The notes beneath the pieces are model-generated. The model did no database searches and was not told the DNA's origin. It worked only from the letters and a program-made list of their open reading frames with translations. Source: Symbiodinium natans (lineage: Eukaryota > Sar > Dinophyceae > Suessiales > Symbiodiniaceae). Taken from it: a stretch of 64,000 bases of DNA. The stretch lies in assembly GCA_905221605.1 (NCBI GenBank), contig CAJNDS010000069.1, positions 180,001-244,000 on the forward strand, read 5' to 3'. Positions within the stretch are counted from its first letter, which is position 1. Every line of letters starts with the position of its first letter. The position numbers were made by a program, and so were the translations under genes. Positions 23,801 through 35,300 of the stretch are shown here, one piece after another.

Positions 23801-24214
23801 ATGCCCTCGACGATAGAGAAGCTCAAGGGAGCGGAGCTCAGTCTTCAGCTCGCGCAGTTAGAGGCTCGGGTTCGCAAAGCAAGCCCAATGTGCCCGCATT
23901 TTAACACACGCCCAAGCCTTAAAGGCGTTCCTATATCCTCTTCCTTTGTACAGGCCGAGAAGTCTGCGGCAAAGGTGAAGGCTGCTACAGACCGAGTGAA
24001 TGAGCTGAAGGCACGTGTAGCGGCACGTGTAGCTAAGAAAGCAGGTAAGGCCGCCTCTGGTTCGGGCACGTCTTGTCCAGTGGCAGGCAAGCGCACGCGT
24101 TACAGTTACGACAGAACGCGCTGCGTTGCTTGTCAACAATGGGCTCGGGTTCACAAAGGTGAACTCAAACACGTTTCCGAAAAGCATAAGCCCTCATGCG
24201 AGTGGGGGCGATAG
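23801..24214 (+). CDS. Small lysine/alanine-rich coiled-coil protein with C-terminal Cys/His cluster
   Basis: Exon 1 is 23,801-23,869 and exon 2 23,954-24,214. The 84-nt intron has a GTTCGC donor and a pyrimidine tract ending TTTGTACAG|G. The intron length is a multiple of three and has no stop, so the unspliced frame is also open. The spliced product is 109 aa: heptad-like EKLKGAELSLQLAQLEAR then AEKSAAKVKAATDRVNELKA, a basic AKKAGKA stretch, and a C-terminal CVACQQW...H...H...C pattern that could bind zinc. The basic, helical character would suit a nucleic-acid-associated protein, but the family is not recognised. The ATG at 23,801 is chosen over an upstream TTG. Confidence 0.5.
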   Translation: MPSTIEKLKGAELSLQLAQLEARVRKASPMCPHFNTRPSLKGVPISSSFVQAEKSAAKVKAATDRVNELKARVAARVAKKAGKAASGSGTSCPVAGKRTRYSYDRTRCVACQQWARVHKGELKHVSEKHKPSCEWGR

Positions 24215-24239
24215 TCTAGCTTTCTGACACGCAAAGCAT

Positions 24240-24715
24240 ATGTCTCCTCAGCTGTGACCTGGCTCACGCACACAGTTTTCCACTCGCGGCCAGAGATCTA
24301 TCTGTATAGCTCTCGGAAAAATATGTTCTTGTTGGGAGGTGTGCAACAGCTCTGTTGCGACTTACTGACGAATGTTCCCTAAACGGCCTGTATGTTTCTC
24401 GGATTCAGGGTTAGTTCTTAGGGTAGAGCTCAGGGTTTAGGCTTTAGGATTTGAACTAAACTCCAAACCTTCAACCCTAAACCCTAAACCGCTATGCGTG
24501 TAATCTTGCGCCTTGAGCGCTGACGCTCAAAGAGTCCACGCCTCCAGCCAGCGCCCTCACCAGGGAGGTTTTGGTGGTTAGGGTGTGTATAGGCTTTCGG
24601 AGTATTGCTAGCTTACCCTGAAGGCCCAAAACACTCTCGTCGCTACAAGATTTAACGTCGCATGTGTCTTACATCTCTCGAAGCTCTTGTCATGTTTTGT
24701 TGTTGCTACACTAGA
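24240..24715. other. Unassigned, with the last telomere-like tract before the element island
   Basis: Degenerate TTTAGGG/CCCTAAA units at about 24,400-24,490; none is seen again until 41,640. No gene supported. Confidence 0.5.
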
Positions 24716-25349
<634 letters not shown>

Positions 25350-25350
<1 letters not shown>

Positions 25351-25369
25351 CCAAAGACAGAAAGAAATA

Positions 25370-25409
<40 letters not shown>

Positions 25410-26960
25410 GATGATGAGACATGCAAAACTTCTGGCTTTGTAGTGTCAGCAACACGCGCATGCAGCGTTGTGCTATGTCCTGTGAGTGACATGTGCATCC
25501 AACATATTTGGGAAAGCTAAGTGGTCGAAATGAATGTAGCCACTTTAGCTAACGAGACCCCCCGTCCAAAGGGATGGATTTTCAAAGCGCCCATCCAACC
25601 CAGGCCATTGAATGTAGGCTAGACGTATTGCTGCTAGAAGTGAGGGTTGCTGCAGATCCCAGTGCTGCGACGGGAGCCACACGGGTTTGTAATCACATGG
25701 GCTTCATGTATGGGCGAAGTTACTGGCCAAGCTGTTTGTGTGCATCTACACCTCGGGACAGCTGCAGGGTGCAGTGTTTTCGCTGCCAGAGTGCTGGCGC
25801 CTATGCTCAGTGCTTGGCTTTTACTTATGTGCGATTGAGGGCTTGCTCCTATGCCTCAAAGACAGAAAGAAAGAAAGAGAGATGATGAGACATGGCTGGC
25901 TTTTTAGTGTCAGCAACACGCGCATGCAGCGTTGTGCTATGTCCTGTGAGTGACATGTGCATCCAACATATGTGGGAAAGCTAAGTGGTCGAGATGAATG
26001 TAGCCGCTTTAGCTAACGAGACCCCGTCCAAAGGGATGGATTTTCAAAGTGCCCATCCAACCCAGAGAAGCTATAGGGGATCCTGCCTACTGATGGCTGG
26101 GCCATTGAATGTAGGCTAAACGTATTGCTGGTAGAAGTGAGGGCTGCTGCAGATTCCAGTGCTGCAACGGGAGCTACATGGGTTTGTAATTTGTAATCAC
26201 ATGGGCTTCACGTATGGGCGAAGTTACTGGCCAAGCTGTTTGTGTGCATCTACACCTCGGGACAGCTGCAGGGTGCAGTGTTTTCGCTGCCAGAGAGCTG
26301 GCGCCTATGCTCAGTGCTTGGCTTTTACTTATGTGCGATTGAGGGCTTGCTCCTATTGCCTCAAAGACAGAAAGAAATAAAGAAAGAAAGAAAATGAGAC
26401 ATGCAAAACTGCTGGCTTTGTAGTGTCAGCAACACGTGCATGCAGCATTGTGCTAAGAGTGGTTGCAGATTCCAGTGCTGCAACGGGAGCCACACGGGTT
26501 GGTAATCTCATGGAATGTCATGTGTGGGTGAAGTTACTGGTCAAGCTGTATGTGTGCATCTACACCTCGGGACAGCTGCAGGGTGCAGTGTTTTCGCTGC
26601 CAGAGAGCTGGCGCCTATGCTCAGTGCTTGGTTTTAACTTATGTGCGACTGAGGGCTTGCCCCTATGCCCGAAAGAAAGAAAAACAGAAAGAGAGATGAT
26701 GCGACATGCAAAACTGCTGGCTTTGTAGTGTCAGCAACACGTGCATGCAGCGTCGTGCTATGTCCTGCGAGTGGTGGCAGATTCCAGTGCTGCAACGGGA
26801 GCCACACGGGTTTGTAATCTCATGGGCTTCATATATGGGCGAAGTTACTAGTCAAGCTGTATGCGTGCATCTACACCTCGGGACAGCTGCAGGGTGCAGT
26901 GTTTTCGTTCGCTGCTAGAGAGCTGGCTCCTATGCTCAGTGCAAGGTTTTTACTTATGTT
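25350..26960. repeat. Tandem repeat of 310-504 bp units
   Basis: The marker CCTCGGGACAGCTGCAGGGT occurs near 25,751, 26,255, 26,565 and 26,876, giving periods of 504, 310 and 311 bp. Long units contain an extra block (CATCCAACATATTTGGGAAA...) missing from short ones. Each unit joins the next through a GAAA/GAAAGA microsatellite. Short ORFs recur in every unit but look like repeat by-products. Confidence 0.85.
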
Positions 26961-28477
26961 GGATTGATGTATTTATAGCTTGGTTTTTCATGGCCACTTG
27001 CGGTCGTCAGGCTCTACGGCAACCAGGTCTGTTGGTCGAGTGCCGTTTCTTGGCCCCTTAGATGGACGTGCAGACGCGCTGCTGCATTTTTTTCCTTCTT
27101 GCTGGGTGCTTGAGTGGTGGCCCGACACGATACACACCTGCCGCTGAGGTATTCTGGGACTGCTTTGATGGACCACGCTCTTGATGCTTTCACCTTCTGT
27201 CGTATTTGCTGGAAGGACACGTGACGACATGAGCTGTGGACTGTTCGTTCCCATCTCCCATTAGGTCCTTGTGAGAATTTGTTGCTTATGAGCATAGCTG
27301 AGTTGCCACGGTCTACTCTCTAGTTTGTAAGAGTGAGAACGCTGGGTTGAGTTTCTGTGCGCGCTGGGGCCCCTGCATTGCACTGTGTATTGAACTTCGC
27401 TTCCTGTGCATTAACTTTGTAGTTTCTCAAGGCTGCAACCTCCGCCTGGTTGAGCACGGCTAGCTGGCCAGGTCAGACCAGACAGCTGCGGACTTTGAGC
27501 ATATGGTGCTAGTGTGCTAGCTCCTCACCAAACTACTCTTGGCTGGCGCTAGCCGCTAGAGGTGGTGGAAGGACATGAGAGTGGAGCTGATGACAACTAG
27601 TGTTCTCCAGGGTTCCTATCAGCTTCGGGCTGGCAAGAACTCTTGGATTTCTCAGAGCTTCTAGATTTCAGCTGTTTCTGCGCAGCCAGACTCTTGGGAT
27701 CTTGGCAGGCAGGTCGGTGCTCCAGAGTTTTTCAGGTTGGTAAAATGATTGCCTGGCAGTGGTTAGCGTGCAGGCAATGCCCACTCTCGAAAACTGCGGT
27801 CAGCAGCTGGTCTTCGCAAGATTTCTGCGCAAATCATCTTTCCAAGTTGGCGCCTACCATCCCTTATTGATTAATCTGCTCCTCCTGCGTCAGCAGGAGG
27901 CGACTGCCGCAAGCAGATGGACGTCTTGGTCATCTAGACGACCCAGGACTTCCTGGAATCGCCGTGGCAGCTGCAGACAAGTCACAGTGTGACTAAACGT
28001 GTCAATGTCACGTAATGCCATCGAGCTTTGTGAAGCTCATCTGCTTGCTAACTCCAGTCGCCGTGATCTCTCGAGATTGTAGCGATTTGGGCTTGAGTTG
28101 ACTGCTACTTTTGTGCTGCGCTTGCTATCAGAAGCGTAGTGAGCTGCAGCATAAACATATCTGGTGTGGACAGTATACCGTCCATCCCTCTATCTCTCAG
28201 CACCTCGGCCTTGTAGATTCCTTGTGATCAGAAGTGTGCTTCTCGATCCTGCCCGCTGTAGAACGAGTGCGCTCGGGTGCCAAGGTCTTAGTGTCTTGAT
28301 CCCAGCCATGCTGGTTGACGCTGGAACTATGGAAGATGCAGGCCTGCCGCTCATTATACACGCTTTAATGCACAGGGCGTAGTAGAATCGCACGCAGCGC
28401 CAGTAGGTGCACATTCGCAGACATTCAGCGATGTTAGACATTCGGCGCCCTCTGAAAGGAACAACGCCCGGAAAATA
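26960..28477. other. Unassigned unique sequence upstream of the mobile-element-like block
   Basis: No telomeric repeats, no long ORF, no recognised motif. It could hold the 5' part, promoter or left end of the element that follows; I could not find terminal inverted repeats by eye. Confidence 0.4.
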
Positions 28478-29674
28478 GTGACGTCAAGTGCGCCAAGCAG
28501 CCCAGGCGAAACAACGAGTTTCTCAGCTTCGCCGTCCCCGTCATGCCTTCCGTGTCCCGTACCTACACAGAGCAGTGGTTTGTCTCCTCTCCGATCTTTG
28601 TCCGGCTCAACAAAGTGGGCAACGCTGATTCCACTTTCGATCAGCAATCGGAGTCTGCTTCCAAGGAAGACATCGTCTCACAAGCCATTGACATTCACGC
28701 CGGGCCACGGTGGCCGACACCGCAAGGCGACCATTGTTTCCAATGAGAACATTGACTATTCGAAAACCGGTCCATTCAAGCTGGGCAAGGGACCGAAAAA
28801 GCTTGGATATTACCCACGCAAAGAACATCTGCGACCTCACCATGGCAGACCGGTGTGCGCAAAGTCCAAGCCCTCAAGGTGTGTCGATGCGCTACAGGGG
28901 TCATCGGGCGGAAGAGTTGGGACTTTTCATCGGCAACGGAAGTCCGTGAAGTGCGAGAAAGGTGAAGGCCATACACCGACACTTTCGTCAACAAAGCCAG
29001 CCAAGCCAGAGATCCCCTTGACGTATGCTGTTGCACATCCGACCATCTTCAAGCAGGAAGAGATACCTCGTCATGCCTATCGCACATGGGGAGAGGTGCT
29101 GAGCCGTTACACCAAGGTCGCCCGCAGACATGGGCTCTTCAAGCATCGGGGATCATCGGAACATGGGCATCTACATTCCCCTGCACTCACGCCGACATTC
29201 ACGCCGAAGTTTACTCGCGAAGTCGAGAAGGACATGTCCAAGTTGGCAACTGACGCAAACATTTGCGTATGTGTCAGCGATGAGATGGAGATTGCACGGC
29301 GTGAGATCACCGCCTTTGAACACCATGAATCGAAGCCCCTCCGCAGCTGCATCCACGGCTCCAAGAACGTCGCAGATCTCACGTCGAAAACTCCGCAGCC
29401 TCACAGCTGCTCGCAGGTGCAGTTGTCGGAAATCTACATGGCGATGACGGTGATGATATCTGGCATTCACGCCGGCATTGAAACCCCCATGCAGCAGGGG
29501 CTTTCAGTGGATTGCCCCAGCTTCGGTGCCTCTAGCCGTCATGAAGTTGCGCATGGTCAATTCTGCTTGTTGCAAGCGGCGATCGGCCATCGCAAGGGCC
29601 GCTTGGAGCAGCGTAGTGAACTTCTCCATACCCTTAATACTTTGCCAGGAGCACAAGGGCAGTACATAATATGA
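28478..29674 (+). CDS. Hypothetical ORF at the 5' side of the element block
   Basis: Open for 398 codons, long for chance at this base composition, but it starts at a GTG, and the first in-frame ATG I see is far downstream. It may therefore be one exon of a longer gene or a decayed one. The N-terminal part is Ser/Pro-rich and the middle basic (KLGKGPKKLGYYPRKEH). No domain recognised. It ends 13 bp before the next gene's ATG, in a different frame, and on the same strand. Confidence 0.4.
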   Translation: MTSSAPSSPGETTSFSASPSPSCLPCPVPTQSSGLSPLRSLSGSTKWATLIPLSISNRSLLPRKTSSHKPLTFTPGHGGRHRKATIVSNENIDYSKTGPFKLGKGPKKLGYYPRKEHLRPHHGRPVCAKSKPSRCVDALQGSSGGRVGTFHRQRKSVKCEKGEGHTPTLSSTKPAKPEIPLTYAVAHPTIFKQEEIPRHAYRTWGEVLSRYTKVARRHGLFKHRGSSEHGHLHSPALTPTFTPKFTREVEKDMSKLATDANICVCVSDEMEIARREITAFEHHESKPLRSCIHGSKNVADLTSKTPQPHSCSQVQLSEIYMAMTVMISGIHAGIETPMQQGLSVDCPSFGASSRHEVAHGQFCLLQAAIGHRKGRLEQRSELLHTLNTLPGAQGQYII

Positions 29675-29687
29675 ATATTCTGCCTTG

Positions 29688-32364
29688 ATGCAAGGTTCAG
29701 ACTCGGACTACTTTGCGAGAAAGGGTGGCAAGTATGAAGAGACGTGCTTGGTCGACGCATTCCGCGCACACAGGGTAAAGGTACCGTATGAAAGATCCGG
29801 ACCCTTCTACGCGTTAAAGGATGGACGACGGCTACTTGCTCCTTTCTCACGAAGCATCGCGAGGTGCAGTCTGGCAGAGCTGCAAGTCCAAGGTCAGTTT
29901 GTGGTTGGATATAAAAAGCACTTTGTTGCCGTGAGGCAAACGAACGACGATGGGCTCGAGGTGAACTTCACAAATAAATCGCATCTGTGGCACCGATGTA
30001 GTCTCAGCTGCACCTTTCCGACGGCGTTTCATCGTCCGGAAAAATCAGCTGTGTACTACCTCAACCCGGAACATATAGATGTTGTGTTCCGCGTCTCATG
30101 CGCAAACGATCTTGGGGCAGATCGCACAGGCATAAAGACCGCCGTGGGTGACTACAAAGGAGGCACCGTCTCGGCTGCGGGAGGCAGCAGCGGCGGTGCG
30201 GCTTCGTCTTTACTTGTTCAGCACATCGGCCAGTACATTGCTTTCCGTAGAACTATGCATGTTCTGCAGGTCACTAGGAGGAACCTGCAAGAATTTATCA
30301 CAGAACCATCTCTATGGTTCCAAGTGCCGAATCCTCTGGACGGCAGCATCGATGGTCGTACATGGCAGTACTGGATAGACAGCGTTGAGTATGAAGCAAG
30401 AAAGGTTACAAGCAGCGTCGATGTCAGCATCATGCTTCCTGCAAGACGTACTGCGTCGAATGGAGAGCCACTGGCACAGTCCATCTCAGACGTAGACCGC
30501 GCAGCAAAGCGGCTCGACGCTTGGACCGAGATCATGCTCCGTATGATTGATTACGCAGAGGTGATCGACAAGAACCTGATCTTGTCCCCGATTGATCCCA
30601 GCATATCCAAGAGAACTTGGGAGCAACATTTATTCGACATTCGTCGCAGCGTGAGGATTCTGAATGAGGCTGTTGCAACCTACGTGGAAACCGACGGACT
30701 AAACTTTCCATATAGTGCTGCGGATGATTACGTGGGTGGCGCGTCTCCAGAGCCAACTTCAATCGTGGACCGCACGGGGAGTCTCTCGTTGTACAAATTC
30801 TCACTAACTTTGATTCAGTGAAGGCAGCAGATCATCTTTTGGTGTTGGAGTTCTTCCGAAATTCTTTAAGCAAAAGTACCCTGTAATGGAACAGCACCAA
30901 CCTGTTCATCGGTTAGGTTATGTGGAGCCCTTGCCAGTCGAGACCTACGTGGAGCCCTTGCCAGTCGAGACCTACGTGGAGCCCTTGCCAGTCGAGATCT
31001 ACCGCCTGATCAGGCGGTATCACAATGCCTTTAGTCAAGGTCCTGCAGCGTCTGCTGATATGACCTGCAGATGCTTGCAATATTCTTGCTTGCAAGCGAT
31101 CATAATCAGCTTCTGTATTGATACCAGGTACGATGATGAAGACGTGTTTTGGATTGTTCCTGCCCAACACCCGCTAGCATGTTGCGCTACATTCACATGC
31201 TCTCCAAGATTGCGACATCCTCAGCCACTGCGTTGTGCTTTGCTCACGCGCTTCAATGACAGCCCAGAGGACGGCGAGCATGAGTTCGATTATCTGGGCG
31301 GCTCCAACCGTCGACCTCGCTTTGGACCAGCGGAGCCCCGTGAGTCACAGTCTGAACGCGCAGCGTCTTCTAGCGTACGGCTTCCGGTAGAATTGTTGCA
31401 GCGCCTGCCAAAATACTTCTTCGAGTACGGCTTTCTACGTTCTTTGGCGATCACTTCCAGATCCATGCTTCTTGCGACTCGAAGTAGAGAACACTGGACC
31501 GATCTAGACGTGAGTCTAGATCAGCCGGGTCTTGAGTTTACTGGAAGACTACGATACGCTATCGAGCTCCTGAGCCAGGCCAACAAAATCATCGTGAATC
31601 TACGTCAGCTGGCCATGCTCATCTCACCGTTGCCTGCGAGCGTTAGGCTGTGCTGGGACATCGTTCCCATGCCACCGCAGCCTCGGCTCAGCAATCTATA
31701 TTATGGTTTTCGCTCAATGCGACCCTTAATGGGCTGCGCCGATTTCGACGTGTTCTTGCCAGCCAACGTTCGAGGTATCTACGTAGGCGTCAGGGAATGG
31801 CATGGACAGAGGCAGTCTTGCTGCAGAGTTGATAACCTGTTCAGACAAACGATCACCTGGTCCATAGGTATAAACGACGATCCTGTAATGCCACACCCAT
31901 CAGCAAGCAGGCACGCGCCAGTTCCTGACGCAGTCAACAGATTTTCCTTAAGATGGGACCAGCGAACATTCTCCATTGCGCTGAACGGTGTAGGTGTATC
32001 CCGTGCCCGACTGCGAGATGGTCTCGCAGTTGCGTCGCCAGCGCTTTCTCAAGTGTTCTTCATGGCTTTCGGGCATGGAATGCAGGGACAGCCGCCTCCG
32101 GCCTGTAGGACAATACCGTCCTCAATTCAAGCGAATGCCAGTATTCGATGTGGACTTTGTCATCGAGAGCACTCATTGTTGCTGCCGCGGTGGAGTGTGT
32201 GCCCTATGTGCAGTACATGGATCTGTTCATCGCACATTGGACGGACGCCGTGGGCAAGTTGTCCACATTGTGTGATGCAGCTGCAGGACTACCTGGGGGG
32301 CTCATCTGCTTTCCAAGGCATCCGATGTAGCCTGTTCCAAAGTACACAGCTCATACTCTCATAG
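29688..32364 (+). CDS. Cysteine-protease-like protein with F-box-like and RING-type regions
   Basis: Two ORFs join through a 76-nt intron: exon 1 is 29,688-30,742, exon 2 30,819-32,364. The donor is GC|GTCTCC, and the acceptor a pyrimidine-rich TTTGATTCAG|T; the join is in phase and yields 866 aa. N-terminal motifs ETCLVDAF (Cys20), YKKHFVAVR (His78) and LEVNF (Asn93) resemble the C-H-N/D triad of papain-fold peptidases. Exon 2 opens with three copies of YVEPLPVET, then a leucine-rich F-box-like stretch (RLPVELLQRLPKYFFEYGF, about residues 538-584), a possible SPRY-like beta region, and a RING-type eight-ligand pattern at residues 796-836 (C-x2-C-x13-C-x2-C-x4-C-x2-H-x8-C-x2-C). F-box plus RING suggests a ubiquitin-ligase-like role. 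It ends 25 bp before the giant gene, on the same strand, so the two are probably parts of one element. Confidence 0.5.
30919..30999 (+). repeat. Three tandem 27-bp coding repeats
   Basis: Three near-identical 27-bp units encode YVEPLPVET/I within the protease/RING gene. In frame, so a length-variable linker. Confidence 0.9.
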
Positions 32365-32389
32365 TTTGAACACGATGTTGGAGAGTTAG

Positions 32390-35300
32390 ATGCTGAGCAC
32401 ACGTCTTCGTCCGAAAATTAATCTGCTATCAGGTTTCTGGCCACCCCCGCTCCCTGACATGGTCGGCAGTGTCATCGGTTCCGAGACCCCACTGGAGCCT
32501 ACGTTCAGAATGACTGCGGAGCCATCGCGAGACAATACCGACGTACTGCAGCCTTGCGACACCCTTGCATGGACCACAGGATTCGTTTTGAGCCCGAAGG
32601 ACACAGGTATTTCTTCGACGGCAAAAAGATTGACACGAGCGCAGCGTGTCACGAATAGTTTTTCGTTTGGTTATGTGACTCATTGTCAGTGATTTTGTAG
32701 TCTGCGTAAGAGCGTGTGAGGTCACTTCTCTGATCCATTGCTTTGCAGAGCCATTCGATGCCATGGAAGCGATTACAAAAATGAAACGGGGAAGCAAGTG
32801 GCCGAGACCGGAGTATCTTGTGTCCGATATTGGACGAGATGTCATTGAGCTCATGCTGGTGGATCACGATGAAAACACTGTTCGACAGCTCAAACACATC
32901 ATCATGCAGTCCAGCCTCGATGCACGCGAGCTCTGTGCAGAACTCATTCGGTTGCGCAGCATGCTAAGTAATTGGGAAGACATTGTGCAAGAAATCGTAT
33001 TGTCCGACCAGGAGATCATAGATATGTGGAAGCAGAAATCGTTGTTTGCAAGCACCGCGGGCACGTGGACCCATGCTATGCTGGAGCATATGATGAACGG
33101 CTTCCATGTATCTCCTGGTTGCATGAGTGATGAATTAGACATGGCTATTGACTTTTTATCTTCAGTCAGAGAAGAGTATCCAGCTTCAGTGGTCTTCAGA
33201 ACCGAGTGGACTATCTACGCAGTCAAGGAAGATCTGGCTGGCTCAATAGACTTGGTGCTGCAGGATCCTAACGACGACAACCTCATCCTGATCGACTGGA
33301 AGCGCAGTGAGAAGTTGCCGGAAAAGTATTCCGGCTATGGGCGGTTCATGCAGGAGCCTTTGAGCAGCGTGCCTGATTGCCAAGGCGAGCACTATAGGCT
33401 TCAACTCAACTTGTACAAGTGGGTTCTGGAATCGTATTACTCCAAGAAGGTGAAAGATATGAGAGTGGTGTGCGTGCACAAGAATCCTTCCAAGGAGGCG
33501 TTCGTCGACAAGGTTCCCGATATGTCGGAAGTCGTGAGCAATCTCATGCGGCAAAGACGCGAAAGCTTGCAGCCGGCAGAGCCCACCTTTTCGCAGATTC
33601 CAGACACTACTGATCTCGCGGAAGAAATTAAAATCGCACAAGCGCTTGCGCCTACGGTTCCTTTTGAAGTTGCTCACAGTCAGCGAAGACTGTCTCAGGC
33701 GTGCAGCGATGTTAACCAGGATCTTGAACCTCCAGTCGACAACTGTGATGAGAACCGAGATGACAAGTTTCCTGATTTCTTGAAGAAAAGACGTGCAATT
33801 AAGGGCGCGGACAAGAGTGCACTGCTCTTCGAGCAAATGTTTGCTGCGAGCCACAAGTTGTTACAATGCACTCTCGATGTAACACCGGCAGACGTACGGG
33901 CCACCAGCGACTGCATCCTGAAAATCACAAGTACGACTATTGCAGATGTGACAGAAGCGCAGCCAACATGGTCAGCAGATCTGGTCCGCCTGGTCGTGGT
34001 TGCTGCCCATTTATGTCGTTGCCGCGTACAGGATCGACCGATGTTGGCGGACTGCGCGGCCCTGCTGTGGATGATGGAAGGTGAAAGACACATTCGAGTC
34101 CACAACGGGTTCCTTTATGTCTACGACGATGACGGTACCTTCGTCCCTTTCGGCGGAGTTCCTCCCGAAACAGTGCTGCGACGTGTTTACCTATTCTGCA
34201 GCCGTTTGGAAGGTCTGCTTCTGCTGCTTCCAACCCGTACTCGAAGAGATCCTCAAGTTGTACTCGATGCCGTTGCTGCCAAACGGCAAGAGTTTGTTTC
34301 GGAGTCCGAGTTCCTGGAGCGATGCGCGTCAGCGGTTCTGCAGGGGCCTTCGAATTCTGATCAGTACGAACGCTTAGATTCCATACCAATGGGTGATGAA
34401 GGGAATGAAGGTGGCGCGCGTCAGCGAGGAGATTCGGAACCCTGGACTATAGCCTTAGCTGCGAAGGTTTGGAAGCTTTCGTGCGCTATCAGAAATGAAT
34501 TGATGTACACCAAGCTGATCTCACTTTTGGTAGAATGGTGCGAAACTCCCGACAAGCGAGAAAGGTGTGTCTGCTACGAGGACTTGTGTCTGCGTTACGA
34601 CTCCGACTTGCTGGTGCCCGTTACTGTTGTTCCAAAGAGCTCTGCGAACAATTGCTATATCAAGATACCGCACGCCATCAAGGATCCTGTCTTAGAGGCC
34701 AATGTTTTACGCCTGCAGAAGTTTTACTCCCAGACATTCTGGTGCAACGCGCATGTCTTCAAATGCTGCCAGGCAGCTATTGCCCTAGCCAAGAGGGGCT
34801 TGAATGTGGATCGGTGCTTCATCGGCATCTCGCCAGGAGGTGTGGGGCAGAGTCTCTACTCGCAGCACATCGCCGCTATGTTCGGCAACAACCATGCCTT
34901 TTTCGACCCAAACGTGTGGCACAATGACGAAGAGCTCAGAAAGCAAGTAGAAAGCTTTGCGCGATGCTTTATTATCACAGGTCAGGAAGCACCAGAGTCA
35001 GCCCGCAAGCTTCATCTGGATTTATACAAGAAGACGATGAGTGCGGACGGCATCATGGGGCGTAAACCATACGGTTACACCACAAGGATGTTCACCATAG
35101 TTGGATGGACGCTTGGCAAACACGGTGTTTTTTGTTAGTCAGTGCGGATGAAGAAACAGTTTATTTGGTAGTTTTCTTATGGCTGGACCACGAAGGAAGC
35201 GATTGGAACTCAACCGCATGCTCATGTTTGCCGGTGTAAGTGTTGGGAATTTTAACTCAATACTTCGCCGCGCCTTGGTTTGGAAACCAAAAGCGAGATT

